Source: Methylopila turkensis (GTDB taxonomy: Bacteria > Pseudomonadota > Alphaproteobacteria > Rhizobiales > Methylopilaceae). From it: a DNA stretch of 64,000 bases. The stretch lies in contig NZ_BSFL01000003.1 of assembly GCF_027922325.1 (NCBI RefSeq), forward strand, positions 186,001-250,000. Reading direction: 5' to 3'. Below, one piece after another: positions 43,263 through 52,539 of the stretch; the first letter of the stretch is position 1; each line of letters opens with the position of its first letter. The translations under genes and the position numbers were made by a program. The notes below the pieces were generated by a model. That model was not told the origin of the DNA. It searched no databases and worked only from the letters and a program-made list of their open reading frames with translations.

Positions 43263-43381
43263 GTCATCCCGGACGGCCGCAGGCCGAGCCGGGATCGTCA
43301 TTCGCGCAAGGCGAGGGTCTGCTATAGCGCCTCCTTCGTGCGACGGTCCCGGCTCTCCGCTCGCGCGGCGGCCGGGATGAC
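43263..43381. repeat. Imperfect palindromic intergenic element before argC
   Basis: GTCATCCCGG at the left edge pairs with CCGGGATGAC at the right, each followed by an internal CCGG-rich hairpin. It fills the space between acuI and argC and belongs by style to the same group as the elements near 3.3 kb and 39.4 kb. Confidence 0.6.
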
Positions 43382-43405
43382 GACTTCAACGTAAGGCTTG
43401 AGACA

Positions 43406-44458
43406 ATGACCGCCCCCCTGAACGTCGCGATCCTTGGCGCCTCCGGCTACACCGGCTCCGAGCTGGTGCGTCTGCTCGCGCGCCATCCGCGCGCGGCGAT
43501 CCGGGCGCTGACCGCCGACCGCAAGGCGGGGCAGGCGATGGCGGACGTCTTCCCGCAGTTCGCGGGTCTCGACCTGCCGAGGCTCGTCACCATCGCGGAG
43601 CTCGACCTCGCGGGCGTCGACCTCGTGTTCTGCGCGCTGCCCCACGGCACGACCCAGACCGTGATCAAGGACCTGTTCGCGAAGAAGCCCGAATTGAAGG
43701 TGGTCGATCTCTCGGCCGATTTCCGGCTGACCGATCCGGAGGCCTACGCCACGTGGTACGGCCACGCGCATCAGGCGCTGGAGCTTCAGGCCGAGGCGGC
43801 TTTCGGGCTCGTGGAGCTGAACCGCGAGGCGATCCGGGGCGCCCGGCTCGTCGCCAATCCCGGCTGCCACTCCACGACCTCGATCCTGCCTGTGGTCCCG
43901 CTGCTCAGGGCGGGACTGATCGATCCGGCGAACATCGTGATCGTCTCCTCCACCGGCATGTCCGGCGCGGGGCGGGCGGCGAAGGAGGAGATGCTGTTCT
44001 CGGAAGTGTCCGAGGGCGTCCACGCCTATGGCGTCGGCAAGCACCGGCACACCTCGGAACTCGACCAGGAGTTCGGCAAGGCGGCGGGCCGGCCGTCGCT
44101 CGCCACCTTCACGCCGCAGCTCATCCCGATGAACCGCGGCATCTACGCCAACATCACCGTGACGCTCGCGGCCGGCGCGACCGCGGAGCGGCTGCATGAG
44201 GCGCTCGCCACGACCTACGCTGGGGAGCCGTTCGTGCAGGTGCTGCCGTTCGGCAAGGTTCCGCAGTCGCGGCACGTGCGCGGGTCCAACAACGTCCAGC
44301 TCGGCGTGATCGCCGACCGCGGTCCGGACCGGGCGATCGTGATCTCGACGCTCGACAACCTGGTGAAGGGCGCCTCGGGCCAGGCGGTGCAGAACATGAA
44401 CCTGATCTCCGGCTTCCCGGAGACCGAGGGCCTGAACCAGCTCGCGATTTTCCCGTGA
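43406..44458 (+). CDS. argC: N-acetyl-gamma-glutamyl-phosphate reductase
   Basis: It reduces N-acetylglutamyl phosphate to the semialdehyde with NADPH in arginine synthesis. The 350-residue protein begins VAILGASGYTGSELVRLLARHP, has FCALPHGTTQ, and the catalytic cysteine in VANPGCHSTTSILPV. Its close, NDNLVKGASGQA-like DNLVKGASGQAVQNMN, is typical. It is a single gene between two repeat elements; no other arg genes are in the window. Confidence 0.96.
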   Translation: MTAPLNVAILGASGYTGSELVRLLARHPRAAIRALTADRKAGQAMADVFPQFAGLDLPRLVTIAELDLAGVDLVFCALPHGTTQTVIKDLFAKKPELKVVDLSADFRLTDPEAYATWYGHAHQALELQAEAAFGLVELNREAIRGARLVANPGCHSTTSILPVVPLLRAGLIDPANIVIVSSTGMSGAGRAAKEEMLFSEVSEGVHAYGVGKHRHTSELDQEFGKAAGRPSLATFTPQLIPMNRGIYANITVTLAAGATAERLHEALATTYAGEPFVQVLPFGKVPQSRHVRGSNNVQLGVIADRGPDRAIVISTLDNLVKGASGQAVQNMNLISGFPETEGLNQLAIFP

Positions 44459-44493
44459 GGGTTTCTCAAGGGCGCCGTCTTTTTCCGGCTTGA

Positions 44494-44560
44494 CCGGAGG
44501 ACCCATCTCGGCTGTCGAACTCGGCCGGAGATGGATGGTCCGGTCAAGCCGGACCATGAC
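44494..44560. repeat. Dispersed palindromic element, copy 2
   Basis: The stretch 44533-44560 is the exact reverse complement of 39431-39458, and the outer CCGGAGGACCCATCTCGG is shared too. It lies between argC and the convergent DsbA-like gene. Confidence 0.8.
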
Positions 44561-44588
44561 GAGGCATGTGGGGCAAGCGCTTCGCCGC

Positions 44589-45248
44589 TCACGCCTCGGC
44601 GTCGTCCTCGTCGCCGAGCGCGCGGTCGATGGCCTCGACCAGCACCTCCGGCGGATGGGCGCCCATCACCACGAGCTTCTCCGCGAAGATGAAGCAGGGC
44701 ACGCCGTCGATGCCGATCGAGCGGGCGCGGGCCATCTCGTCGCCGACGTCCTCTGCGTCCTCGTCGCCCTCGAGGCGCGTCATCAACGTGTCGGCGTCGA
44801 GCCCCGCCTCGTCGGCGGCGCGCGCGATCACGGCGTGGTCGGAAATGTCCTCACCCTCGGTGAAATAGAGCTCGAACAGCCGCTCCACGAAGGCGCTCTG
44901 CGCGGTCGGGCCTTCCTCCTCCGCGAAGCGGATCGCCCGATGGCAGTCGAGCGTGTTGGGAAAGCGCTCGATCTCGCCGAACAGGAAGGCGATGCCCTCG
45001 TCGCGGCCGATGGCGACGAGCTGCTCCTGGGTGGCGCGCACGCGGGCGGGGTCGCCGAACTTGGTCTCGAGATACTCGGCCCGGTCCACGCCTTCCGGCG
45101 GCACCGCGGGATCGAGCTGGAACGGCCGCCAGCGAACGGTCGCGTCCACGTCCGGTCGCGCGGCGAGCGCGGTGTCGAGCCGGCGCTTGCCCAGCCAGCA
45201 CCACGGGCAGACCGGGTCCGCGTAAACGTCGATGGTGAGCTTTTCCAT
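44589..45248 (-). CDS. DsbA family oxidoreductase (FrnE-like)
   Basis: The 219-residue thioredoxin-fold protein has the active site YADPVCPWCWLGKRRL, with a CPWC motif, and an inserted helical domain. GIDGVPCFIFAEKLVVMGAHPP is the cis-Pro region typical of FrnE. There is no signal peptide, so it acts in the cytoplasm, perhaps in redox stress. The C-terminus is acidic (RALGDEDDAEA). It is convergent with argC. Confidence 0.9.
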   Translation of the reverse strand: MEKLTIDVYADPVCPWCWLGKRRLDTALAARPDVDATVRWRPFQLDPAVPPEGVDRAEYLETKFGDPARVRATQEQLVAIGRDEGIAFLFGEIERFPNTLDCHRAIRFAEEEGPTAQSAFVERLFELYFTEGEDISDHAVIARAADEAGLDADTLMTRLEGDEDAEDVGDEMARARSIGIDGVPCFIFAEKLVVMGAHPPEVLVEAIDRALGDEDDAEA

Positions 45249-45316
45249 GGGGCGCGCCGTTTCGTTCGCTGCGGAGTCGTCGCCCGCATATAGGCGGCGC
45301 CGGCGGCGCGGTTAAG

Positions 45317-46825
45317 TCAGGCCGTGCGCCGGGCCGGTTCCGCGACGACGGCGCGCGGGAACAGCGCGGGCCCGAAGCCGGCTTCCTCGAGAGCCAGCGC
45401 GGCGGCGTCCGCCGACAGCGCGTCGGCGCCGGGCTTCAGCGTCAGGCGGAGGCGGGCGCCCAGCACGGGATCGTCCTGCAGGTCGACCGAGCCGTCGATT
45501 CCGGCGGCCGCGAAGGCGCGTTCGGCCTCGACCTGCGTCACCGACACGCCGCCCACCTGCAGCGCGCCGCGCCGCCGCCCGCCGAGCATGACGCGGCCGG
45601 CGGCGCGGTCCGCAACGCCGACGAAGCCGGTCTCCACGAAGCCCTCGGCGTCGATCGCGACGGCCGCGCCTTCGGGCGAGGCGAACACGTTGGCCGGGCA
45701 GACCGGCCCGCGCGCATAAAGCCGTCCGTCCGGACCGACGCGCGTCTCGATCAGCGGCGCGAGGCCCTCCGGCGCGAAGGGGCCGAGCGGAACCGCCGCG
45801 AACCGCGCCGGCCCTGCGCGCGAGGAGGCGACGAGGGCGATCTCGCCGAGCGCGATCACGTCGACCATCTCGGTGCCGGGAACCGCGACCGGCGCCGACA
45901 GCCGCGGCTCGGGCGCGCGCCAAGCGGCGAACACGGCCTTGGGACTGAGACCTTCGAATGCGCCATCGGCGACGAGCCGCTCCATGATTCGGCCCGGCAA
46001 CGCCACATGGGTCGCGTCGCGCGCGGCCTCGATCAGGGCTTCGAGCGTGGAGGGCTGGTGGAAGGTCGCGGTCGCCCGCGTGACCAGCCAGGGCGCGAGG
46101 CCGGTGGCGAGGCCGGGCAGGCCGGCGAGGTCGAGCGTCGACAGCAGCCGGTCGCCGCCGCCGAGCCGGCCGGCCAGCAGCGGGGCGAGGCCGAGCGCCA
46201 CGAGCTCGTTGTGGCTCCGCGCGATCGGCGTCGCGGCGGGGTCGAAGGTGATGACGGCGACATGGTCGGCGGCGTCGTCCGGCCGGTCGGGCCGCTCGCC
46301 CGCAGACGGCGCGGCCGAATCGAGCAGATGGTCGAGCGGCGTGGCGCCGTCCGGCGCGTCCGGCCCGAAGGTCGCGACGAAACGCAGCCGGTCGAGCTCG
46401 AAGGCGGCCTCGCAGGCGCTTTCGCCGGGCCGGCCGCCGGCCGCCTCGGTGCGCGCGACCACCGCCTGCGCACCGACGGCCGCGAGCGCCGCCGTCATCT
46501 CGCGCCGCCGCCACGGCAGCGGCAGCAGCGCGGCGATCAGCCCGGCGCGCCAGAGCGCGAGACAGGTCAGCGCCGCCTCCGGCCCCGAACCGAGCTGCAC
46601 GCCGACGACCGCGTCGGGCCCGAGCCGCCAGCCCGCGAAGGTCTCCGCCAGGGCCGAGACGGCCCGGTTGGTCTCGCGCCACGTGCCGCGGAACGGCAGC
46701 GTGGCATTCGAGAGCGCGCGCCCGTCGGGATCGCGGAAGGCGTTGTGCGAGAGCACCTCGTCCAGGGTCGCGATCCCCGCGACCGGGTTCGGCATCGGAT
46801 CGGGCGAAGCCGCGTGGAGGCGCAT
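45317..46825 (-). CDS. Degenerate AMP-binding (acyl-CoA synthetase-like) protein
   Basis: The 502-residue protein has the adenylate-forming fold: LSNATLPFRGTWRETNR, LWRAGLIAALLPLPWRRREM and the late GRRRGALQVGGVSVTQVEAE hinge region. The normal phosphate loop (TSGSTGxPK) is replaced by ITFDPAATPIARSHNE, and no catalytic lysine is seen near the C-terminus. It may be inactive as a synthetase or have a changed chemistry. The ATG at 46825 lies 18 bases after the peptide-binding protein stop, so the two form an operon. I do not recognise a specific function. Confidence 0.72.
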   Translation of the reverse strand: MRLHAASPDPMPNPVAGIATLDEVLSHNAFRDPDGRALSNATLPFRGTWRETNRAVSALAETFAGWRLGPDAVVGVQLGSGPEAALTCLALWRAGLIAALLPLPWRRREMTAALAAVGAQAVVARTEAAGGRPGESACEAAFELDRLRFVATFGPDAPDGATPLDHLLDSAAPSAGERPDRPDDAADHVAVITFDPAATPIARSHNELVALGLAPLLAGRLGGGDRLLSTLDLAGLPGLATGLAPWLVTRATATFHQPSTLEALIEAARDATHVALPGRIMERLVADGAFEGLSPKAVFAAWRAPEPRLSAPVAVPGTEMVDVIALGEIALVASSRAGPARFAAVPLGPFAPEGLAPLIETRVGPDGRLYARGPVCPANVFASPEGAAVAIDAEGFVETGFVGVADRAAGRVMLGGRRRGALQVGGVSVTQVEAERAFAAAGIDGSVDLQDDPVLGARLRLTLKPGADALSADAAALALEEAGFGPALFPRAVVAEPARRTA

Positions 46826-46842
46826 GATCCGGGTTTCCTTCG

Positions 46843-48690
46843 TCAGCGCGGCGTTGCGGGCGGGGCGCGCCACCATGTCTCCGGCAGCGCGCCATAAAGA
46901 GGCACCTTCTCTGGGCGCTCGATTCGGGTCCAGCGCGCAAGCCATTGCCGCTCGACATGCAGCAACGGCACGACGTAGAAGCCCGAGAGCAACACCCGGT
47001 CGAGCGCGCGCACGGCGGAGACGAAGTCCCGCCGCTCCTCGGCCGCGAGCAGCGCGGCGATCATCGCGTCCACGGCCGGCTCCTTCACGCCCATGTAGTT
47101 GCGCTCCCCCGGCGTGTCGGCGGCGACGGAACCCCAGTACTTGCGCTGCTCGGCGCCCGGCGACAGCGTCGAGACCCAGTTGTACTGGATCATGTCGAAA
47201 TCGTAGGTCTGCTGGCGGCGGAACGCCTGAACGCTGTCGACCAGACGCACGGTCGCGCGTACGCCGGCGCGTTCGAGCGCGCGGGCGTAGGCGAGAGCCA
47301 ACCGCTCTTGGTCTCTGGTGCTGACGAGGACTTCAAACCGGAACGGCGCGTCGTCGCTCTCCCGCCGCAGCTCGCCGCCCTTCACGCGCCACCCCGCCGC
47401 GGCGAGCAGATCGAGCGCCTGCCGCAGCAGGTCGCGGTCGCGGCCCGAGCCGTCGGAGGAGGGCGGAGCCCAGCGTCCCTCCATGACATCCTCGCGAACG
47501 ACGCCTGGAAACGGCGCCAGCAACTCGCGCTCGCGGGCGTCGGCGGGGCGGCCGGAGGATGACAGCTCCGAGCCTTCGAAATAGCTCGAGGTTCGCGTCA
47601 TGGCGCTGCCGAACAGGTTGCGGTCGACCCATTCGAAGTCGAACAGCAGCCCGAGCGCTTCCCGCACCCGAACGTCCCGGAACAGCGGCTTGCGGGTGTT
47701 GAAGACGAAGGCGTTCATGCCCCACGGCAGGCCGGGCGTGAAGCTCTCGAGCGCGACCTCCCCGCGCCGCGCCGCGGGGAAGTCGTAGCCGGTGGTCCAG
47801 CGGATCGGATCGCTTTCGGGACGGACGTCGATCAGACCCTTGCGGAAGGCCTCGAACATCGTGTTGCCGTCGCGGTAGTAGTCGTAGCGGATCTCGTCGA
47901 AATTGTTCAGGCCACGGTTCACCGGCAGCGCCGCGCCCCAGTAGTTCGGGTCGCGGCGGAACGTGATCGAGCGGCCCGGCTCGACGTTGCTGATGATGTA
48001 GGGCCCGGTGCCGACGAGCGGCTTCAGGCCGGTCTCCTCGAACGTCTCAGGGTCGGTCGCATGCGCCGGCAGCACCGGCATCAGCCCGAGAATCAGCGGC
48101 AGCTCGCGGTCGTCCGTGTCGGCGAGCTCGAACCGGACGGTGTGGTCGTCAGGCGCCGAAACCGTCCGCACCCGCCGGTAATTGGCGCGGAACGAGGGAT
48201 GGCCGTGGTCGCGCAGCAGGCCGAAGGTGAAGGTCACGTCCTCCGCCGTCACCGGCTCGCCGTCGGAGAAGCGCGCCTTCGGGTTGAGGTGGAACGTGAT
48301 CGACGAGCGGTCCTTCGGCATGGTCACGCTGTCGGCGATCAGGCCGTAGAGCGAGAACGGCTCGTCGTAGTTGCGCGCGAGCAGGCTCTCATAGACGGGG
48401 CCGCGCAGCCCCTGCGGGCGCTGGCCGCGGAAGCCGTAGGGGTTGAGCGTGTCGAAGCCGCCGAGCCAGCCGAGCGTCAGGCGGCCGCCTTTGGGCGCGT
48501 CCGGGCGCGCATAAGGCAGATGGTCGAAGTCGGGCGGCAGCGCCGGCTCGCCGTGCATCGCCAGTCCGTGCCGCGGTTCGCCGGCGTCCGGCGCGGCGCG
48601 GGCGGGGCCGGCCACGCCCGACGCCGCCCAGCCGAGGACGGCGATCATCGCCGCGCGCCGAAGCCGGCGCATCCGCTGAAGAGGAAACAT
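46843..48690 (-). CDS. Extracellular solute-binding protein family 5 (YejA-like)
   Basis: The 615-residue exported protein has a signal peptide (RRAAMIAVLGWAASGVAGPARA) and the SBP family 5 body. Marks are HGEPALPPDFDHLPYARPDAPKGG (opening of YejA-type proteins), FHLNPKARFSDGEPVTAEDVTFTF and KYWGSVAADTPGERNYMG. Relatives bind oligopeptides such as microcin C or murein fragments for ABC import. No permease or ATPase is adjacent. The start is uncertain: ATG 48690 is chosen, with GTG 48741 and ATG 48672 as alternatives. It diverges from the IalB gene. Confidence 0.85.
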   Translation of the reverse strand: MFPLQRMRRLRRAAMIAVLGWAASGVAGPARAAPDAGEPRHGLAMHGEPALPPDFDHLPYARPDAPKGGRLTLGWLGGFDTLNPYGFRGQRPQGLRGPVYESLLARNYDEPFSLYGLIADSVTMPKDRSSITFHLNPKARFSDGEPVTAEDVTFTFGLLRDHGHPSFRANYRRVRTVSAPDDHTVRFELADTDDRELPLILGLMPVLPAHATDPETFEETGLKPLVGTGPYIISNVEPGRSITFRRDPNYWGAALPVNRGLNNFDEIRYDYYRDGNTMFEAFRKGLIDVRPESDPIRWTTGYDFPAARRGEVALESFTPGLPWGMNAFVFNTRKPLFRDVRVREALGLLFDFEWVDRNLFGSAMTRTSSYFEGSELSSSGRPADARERELLAPFPGVVREDVMEGRWAPPSSDGSGRDRDLLRQALDLLAAAGWRVKGGELRRESDDAPFRFEVLVSTRDQERLALAYARALERAGVRATVRLVDSVQAFRRQQTYDFDMIQYNWVSTLSPGAEQRKYWGSVAADTPGERNYMGVKEPAVDAMIAALLAAEERRDFVSAVRALDRVLLSGFYVVPLLHVERQWLARWTRIERPEKVPLYGALPETWWRAPPATPR

Positions 48691-48947
48691 CGGCCTGCGC
48701 GTCCGCCGAAGGTCCAAGGTCGACCCTGATTCGCCGCTCACCTCGCGAAGATACCACGGCGTCTGGTTTTCCCCGGTCAGGACACGGTGAAAACTCCGTC
48801 ACTCTCCTGCCGTATTTGCTCGACAGACAGCCGTTTCGCCGAGTAACGAAGCGCTCGGCTCCGCGCTTGCGCGCGACGCGCGTTTGGATGTTTCAGCGCG
48901 GCGGCCGCGGCGAAGCCGGTCGTCCAACGACAGGAAGGAAATGCTGC

Positions 48948-49664
48948 ATGACCTTGGGTAGGTACTCGCGCCTCGCCGCCGCCGTGGCGGCCGTCTCCCT
49001 CGGCGCGGCTCTGCCCGCCGCGGCGCAGCAGAACAACGCTCCGGCGCCGGCCGCCCCGAAGGCTCCCGCAGCTGCGGCTCCGGCCGGTCCGGGCCCGATG
49101 TCGGCCACGCCGCCGGCCGCGCCCCAGCCGAACTGGGTCAAGATCTGCAACACCGATCCGCAGGCGAAGAAGGAGGTCTGCCTGACCTCCCGCGACGTCA
49201 AGGCCGACACCGGCCAGACCATCGCCTCCGTGGCCGTGCGCCAGATCACCGGCGAGCCGAAGAAGTTCTTCCTCGCCGCGGTCCCGCCCGGCCTGCTGAT
49301 CCAGCCCGGCGTGCGCATCGCGGTCGACCAGAACGCGCCGGCCAACGGCAAGTATTCGATCTGCTTCCCGAACGCCTGCTACGCCGAGATCGACATCAAC
49401 GACGCCTTCTTCAACAACCTGAAGAAGGGCACCAACCTCGTGCTTCAGGCCATGAACCAGCAGGCCAAGACGGTGAACTTCCCCGTCAGCCTCGCGGGCT
49501 TCACCAAGGCTAACGAAGGCCCGGCGCTCGACCCGAAGCTCGTCGAGGCCGAGCGCGAGAAGGCCAACGAGGAGCTGAACAAGAAGGCGCAGGAGATGCG
49601 CGACAAGCTGCAGATGCAGGGCGGCGCGCAGGCCCCGGCGGTTCCGGCGAACCCGGCGCAGTGA
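48948..49664 (+). CDS. Invasion-associated locus B (IalB) family protein
   Basis: The 238-residue exported protein has a signal peptide ending LPAAAQQN, a Pro/Ala-rich linker (about 28-60) and the IalB domain (WVKICNTDPQAKKEVCLTSRDV, LLIQPGVRIAVDQ, CFPNACYAEIDI). Its paired cysteines probably form disulfides. The C-terminus is Lys/Glu-rich. Family members are periplasmic or envelope proteins of alphaproteobacteria; the name comes from Bartonella, and a role in invasion is not implied here. A GGAAGGAA box supports the ATG. An intrinsic terminator follows. Confidence 0.88.
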   Translation: MTLGRYSRLAAAVAAVSLGAALPAAAQQNNAPAPAAPKAPAAAAPAGPGPMSATPPAAPQPNWVKICNTDPQAKKEVCLTSRDVKADTGQTIASVAVRQITGEPKKFFLAAVPPGLLIQPGVRIAVDQNAPANGKYSICFPNACYAEIDINDAFFNNLKKGTNLVLQAMNQQAKTVNFPVSLAGFTKANEGPALDPKLVEAEREKANEELNKKAQEMRDKLQMQGGAQAPAVPANPAQ

Positions 49665-49705
49665 TCCTCGCCGGGCGCGTTCGCCCGGCGTCTCAGCTTT
49701 TGAAG

Positions 49706-49738
49706 AACGCGGGCTCCGCTTGGGGCCCGCGTTTTTTT
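49706..49738 (+). terminator. Intrinsic terminator after the IalB gene
   Basis: AACGCGGGC pairs with GCCCGCGTT around a 10-base loop and runs into seven Ts. It ends the IalB transcript and faces hspQ. Confidence 0.9.
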
Positions 49739-49860
49739 GCGCCCGCGAACGGGCGGGGGCGTCGGAGCGATCGACGCCTGCCTCGGTCACGCGGGTTCGA
49801 GCGTAAAGATCGGCGCGAAGTCATGGACGCGCGCGCGGGGCGCCGCCCGCGCCGTGTGCG

Positions 49861-50202
49861 TCAGTGGCGGACGTCCCGGCGCACCCGGTAGGAGCCGTCC
49901 ACCGTCCGTTCGAACATGGCCTCGACCTGCGGATGGCGCACCGGATCGCCGGAGGTGTCGGGCAGCAGATTCTGCTCGGAGACATAGGCCACGTACTCGG
50001 TCTCCGAGTTCTCGGCGAGCAAGTGGTAGAACGGCTGATCGCGCTCGGGGCGCACGTCCTCGGGGATCGACAGCCACCACTCCTCGGTGTTCGAGAAGGT
50101 GGGATCGACGTCGTAGATCACGCCCCGGAACGGATAGACCCGGTGCCGGACGACTTCTCCGATCTTGAATTTCGCGTTCCGCGAGCGCGTCTGGCCGGCC
50201 AT
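49861..50202 (-). CDS. hspQ: Heat shock protein HspQ
   Basis: The 113-residue protein has KFKIGEVVRHRVYPFRGVIYDVDP and FYHLLAENSETEYVAYVSEQNLLPD, the full HspQ/YccV domain. HspQ binds hemimethylated DNA in enterics and modulates the Lon protease. The ATG at 50202 is chosen; an upstream start at 50256 would add 18 poorly conserved residues. It precedes nothing on its strand until the window's IalB terminator. Confidence 0.92.
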   Translation of the reverse strand: MAGQTRSRNAKFKIGEVVRHRVYPFRGVIYDVDPTFSNTEEWWLSIPEDVRPERDQPFYHLLAENSETEYVAYVSEQNLLPDTSGDPVRHPQVEAMFERTVDGSYRVRRDVRH

Positions 50203-50328
50203 GATGACGATACTGTCCCGTTTCGGGCGCGGAACGGAGGGCGCCGCCGCGTCCAAGTCAATGGGATGCGACGGATTTGCGACGCGATCATGGCCTGAAG
50301 GCGTCCGGCGCGATCGACGCCGGCCTCG

Positions 50329-51369
50329 TCAGAGCCCGTAGGCGGCGGCGAGCTCGGGCTCGCGCTCGGCGATCTGCTTGGCGAGGTCGACGATGACCTT
50401 GGCCTGCTTCCAGGTGGCGTCGTCCTGCATCTTGCCGTCGAGCATCACCGCTCCGGTGCCGTCGGGCATGGCGTCGACGATGCGTTTGGCGAACTTCACC
50501 TCCTCCACATCCGGCGAGAACACGCGCTTGGCGATCTCCACCTGGCTCGGATGCAGCGTCCAGGCGCCGACGCAGCCCAGCAGGAAGGAGTTGCGGAACT
50601 GGGCCTCGCAGGCGTCCGAATCCGAGAAGTCGCCGAACGGGCCGTAGAACGGCTTGATGTCGTTGGCGGCGCAGGCGTCCACCATCTTCGCGATGGTGTA
50701 GTGCCAAAGGTCCTGCTGGTAGAAGGCGCGGGCCTCGTCGCCCTGCTTGTCGGTCAGCACGCCGTAGCCGGGATGGCCGCCGCCGACGCGTGTGGTCTTC
50801 ATGCGACGCGACGCGGCGAGGTCGGCGGGACCGAGGCTCATGCCGTGCATGCGCGGGGAGGAGCGGGCGATCTCCTCCACGTTCATCACGCCCTGCGCGG
50901 TCTCGAGGATCGCGTGGATCTGGATCGGCCGGGTCAGCGCGTGGCGCGCCTCGAGCTGGGCGAGCAGGCGGTCGAGATAGTGGACGTCCCAGGAGCCCTC
51001 GACCTTCGGCAGCATGATCACGTCGAGCTTGTCGCCGACCGCGCCGACGATCTCTATCACGTCGTCCAGCGCCCACGGGCTGTCGAGCGCGTTCATGCGG
51101 ATCCAGAGGCCGGTCTGGCCGAACTCGTTGGCCTTCGCCATCTCGATGAAGCCGGCGCGCGCGGCCTCCTTGGCGTCCGCCGGGACGGCGTCCTCCAGAT
51201 TGCCGAGCACCACGTCGACCTCGGACGCGAGCTTGCCGGCGCGGGCGCGGATCTTCTCCACATGCGGCGGCACGAAGTGGATCATGCGCTCCACCTTGAC
51301 CGGCCGCTCCCGGAGAGGGGCGGGGGCGCCCAGCGCGAGGGGACGGTAGAACGCGCTGGGAACGATCAT
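50329..51369 (-). CDS. L-malyl-CoA/beta-methylmalyl-CoA lyase (HpcH/CitE superfamily)
   Basis: It cleaves malyl-CoA to acetyl-CoA and glyoxylate, or methylmalyl-CoA to propionyl-CoA and glyoxylate. The 346-residue protein has [66 protein letters not shown] and [16 protein letters not shown]. From memory it is closer to the Chloroflexus enzyme than to the shorter Methylorubrum MclA. In a serine-cycle methylotroph it could supply malyl-CoA lyase or glyoxylate regeneration. The ATG follows AAGG at about ten bases. No other serine-cycle gene is in the window. Confidence 0.87.
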   Translation of the reverse strand: MIVPSAFYRPLALGAPAPLRERPVKVERMIHFVPPHVEKIRARAGKLASEVDVVLGNLEDAVPADAKEAARAGFIEMAKANEFGQTGLWIRMNALDSPWALDDVIEIVGAVGDKLDVIMLPKVEGSWDVHYLDRLLAQLEARHALTRPIQIHAILETAQGVMNVEEIARSSPRMHGMSLGPADLAASRRMKTTRVGGGHPGYGVLTDKQGDEARAFYQQDLWHYTIAKMVDACAANDIKPFYGPFGDFSDSDACEAQFRNSFLLGCVGAWTLHPSQVEIAKRVFSPDVEEVKFAKRIVDAMPDGTGAVMLDGKMQDDATWKQAKVIVDLAKQIAEREPELAAAYGL

Positions 51370-51469
51370 CTGGCAACGCCTTTTGCGGGGAGGAAGCGGG
51401 ATCGCCGGCACCTTCCCCGCGCGCGTGCTGCAGCGCAACGCTGCTTTCGTCGGAACGGGATCGGCGGGC

Positions 51470-52429
51470 TCAGCGCCAGCGGCGCATGCCCCAGAACCAT
51501 TGCTCCGGCGTCTCGCGGATCCAGCGTTCGAAGGTCGCCTGAAGGGCGGCCGTCGCCGCCAGCACGTCGGCGTCGCGGTCGGCCGTGCGCGGCGTCTCCA
51601 CGAGCTCGCTCGACACGATAAAACGGGCGCCGCGCGTACGCGTGACGCGGCCCGCGACCAGCGGCACGTCGAGCAGGCGCGCCACGAGCGCCGGGAAGGT
51701 GGTCGAGCGCGCCGGTTGGCCGAAGAACGGAACGTCGACGCCGCGGGCCTCGCGCAGGTCGGCGAGGATGGCGAGCGCATGGCCCGAACGCACCCAGGAG
51801 ATGATCCGGCGCGGCGTTTCGGCGGACGGCGTGTAGAGGCCGCCGGGGTAGAGGAAGGCGCGTCGCCGCGTGATCATCCGCTCGACGATCGGATTGCGCA
51901 TCGCCTTGTAGACGCCGGCCGGCTCGAAGCCGGCGGCCGCGGTCGAATGGATGCCGATCTCCCAGTTGCCGAAATGGGCGGAGACCACGACGATGCCCTT
52001 GCCGGCGAGGCGCTGGGCCTCGAACCGGGCGGTGGCGTCGTCCGCGACGCGCGCGGGGTCGCCGACGATCCGGTCCATCAGGAAGCCTTCGGCCATGGTG
52101 CGGCCGAGATTCTCCCAGCTCGCGCGCGCGATCCGCTCGCGCTCCGCGGGGCTCATGTCGGGAAAGGCGACCGCGAGGTTCTCCAGCGCCCGTTGGTGAC
52201 GATGGTTCCAAGGCGCGAGCGTGCGCCACAGCCAGCCGAACGCCGTGGACGCGGCGTCGACCCCGAGCAGGCGGCAGAGGCCGATGACGGCGGCGACGCC
52301 CATTGCCTCCATCCGGTTCTGCAGCCACATTCGAAAGCCGCGCCGCGGCGGGCGGCGGCGCGCGACCCGTCGGCGGAACCGGCGAAGTCCGCGTGGGGCG
52401 TCGGGCGCGTCTGGGGTTCTGTCAGGCAT
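51470..52429 (-). CDS. Lysophospholipid acyltransferase family protein (LpxL/HtrB-like)
   Basis: The 319-residue protein has a basic N-terminus, a hydrophobic segment (about 42-62) and the acyltransferase catalytic pattern [12 protein letters not shown] (Hx4E). Later stretches are [17 protein letters not shown] and [26 protein letters not shown], and the C-terminus ends [12 protein letters not shown]. It should add a late acyl chain to lipid A or a similar lipid at the inner membrane. It stands alone next to a divergent AEC transporter. Confidence 0.88.
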   Translation of the reverse strand: MPDRTPDAPDAPRGLRRFRRRVARRRPPRRGFRMWLQNRMEAMGVAAVIGLCRLLGVDAASTAFGWLWRTLAPWNHRHQRALENLAVAFPDMSPAERERIARASWENLGRTMAEGFLMDRIVGDPARVADDATARFEAQRLAGKGIVVVSAHFGNWEIGIHSTAAAGFEPAGVYKAMRNPIVERMITRRRAFLYPGGLYTPSAETPRRIISWVRSGHALAILADLREARGVDVPFFGQPARSTTFPALVARLLDVPLVAGRVTRTRGARFIVSSELVETPRTADRDADVLAATAALQATFERWIRETPEQWFWGMRRWR

Positions 52430-52539
52430 GCGTTCCGTGGGCGTTGACCCCTCTTGGCAACTCCGTTAGCCGCACGTCAAGCGGTCCGATCCTCGCAGTC
52501 CGGGGCCGTCGTCGGGCGGCGCGGGAGAGATTGGCAGAC

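Noticed and set aside
49787..49815. GCGGGTTCGAGCG, resembling a tRNA T-arm
   Set aside because: No acceptor stem, D-arm or anticodon arm can be built around it; it lies just inside the 3' flank of hspQ.
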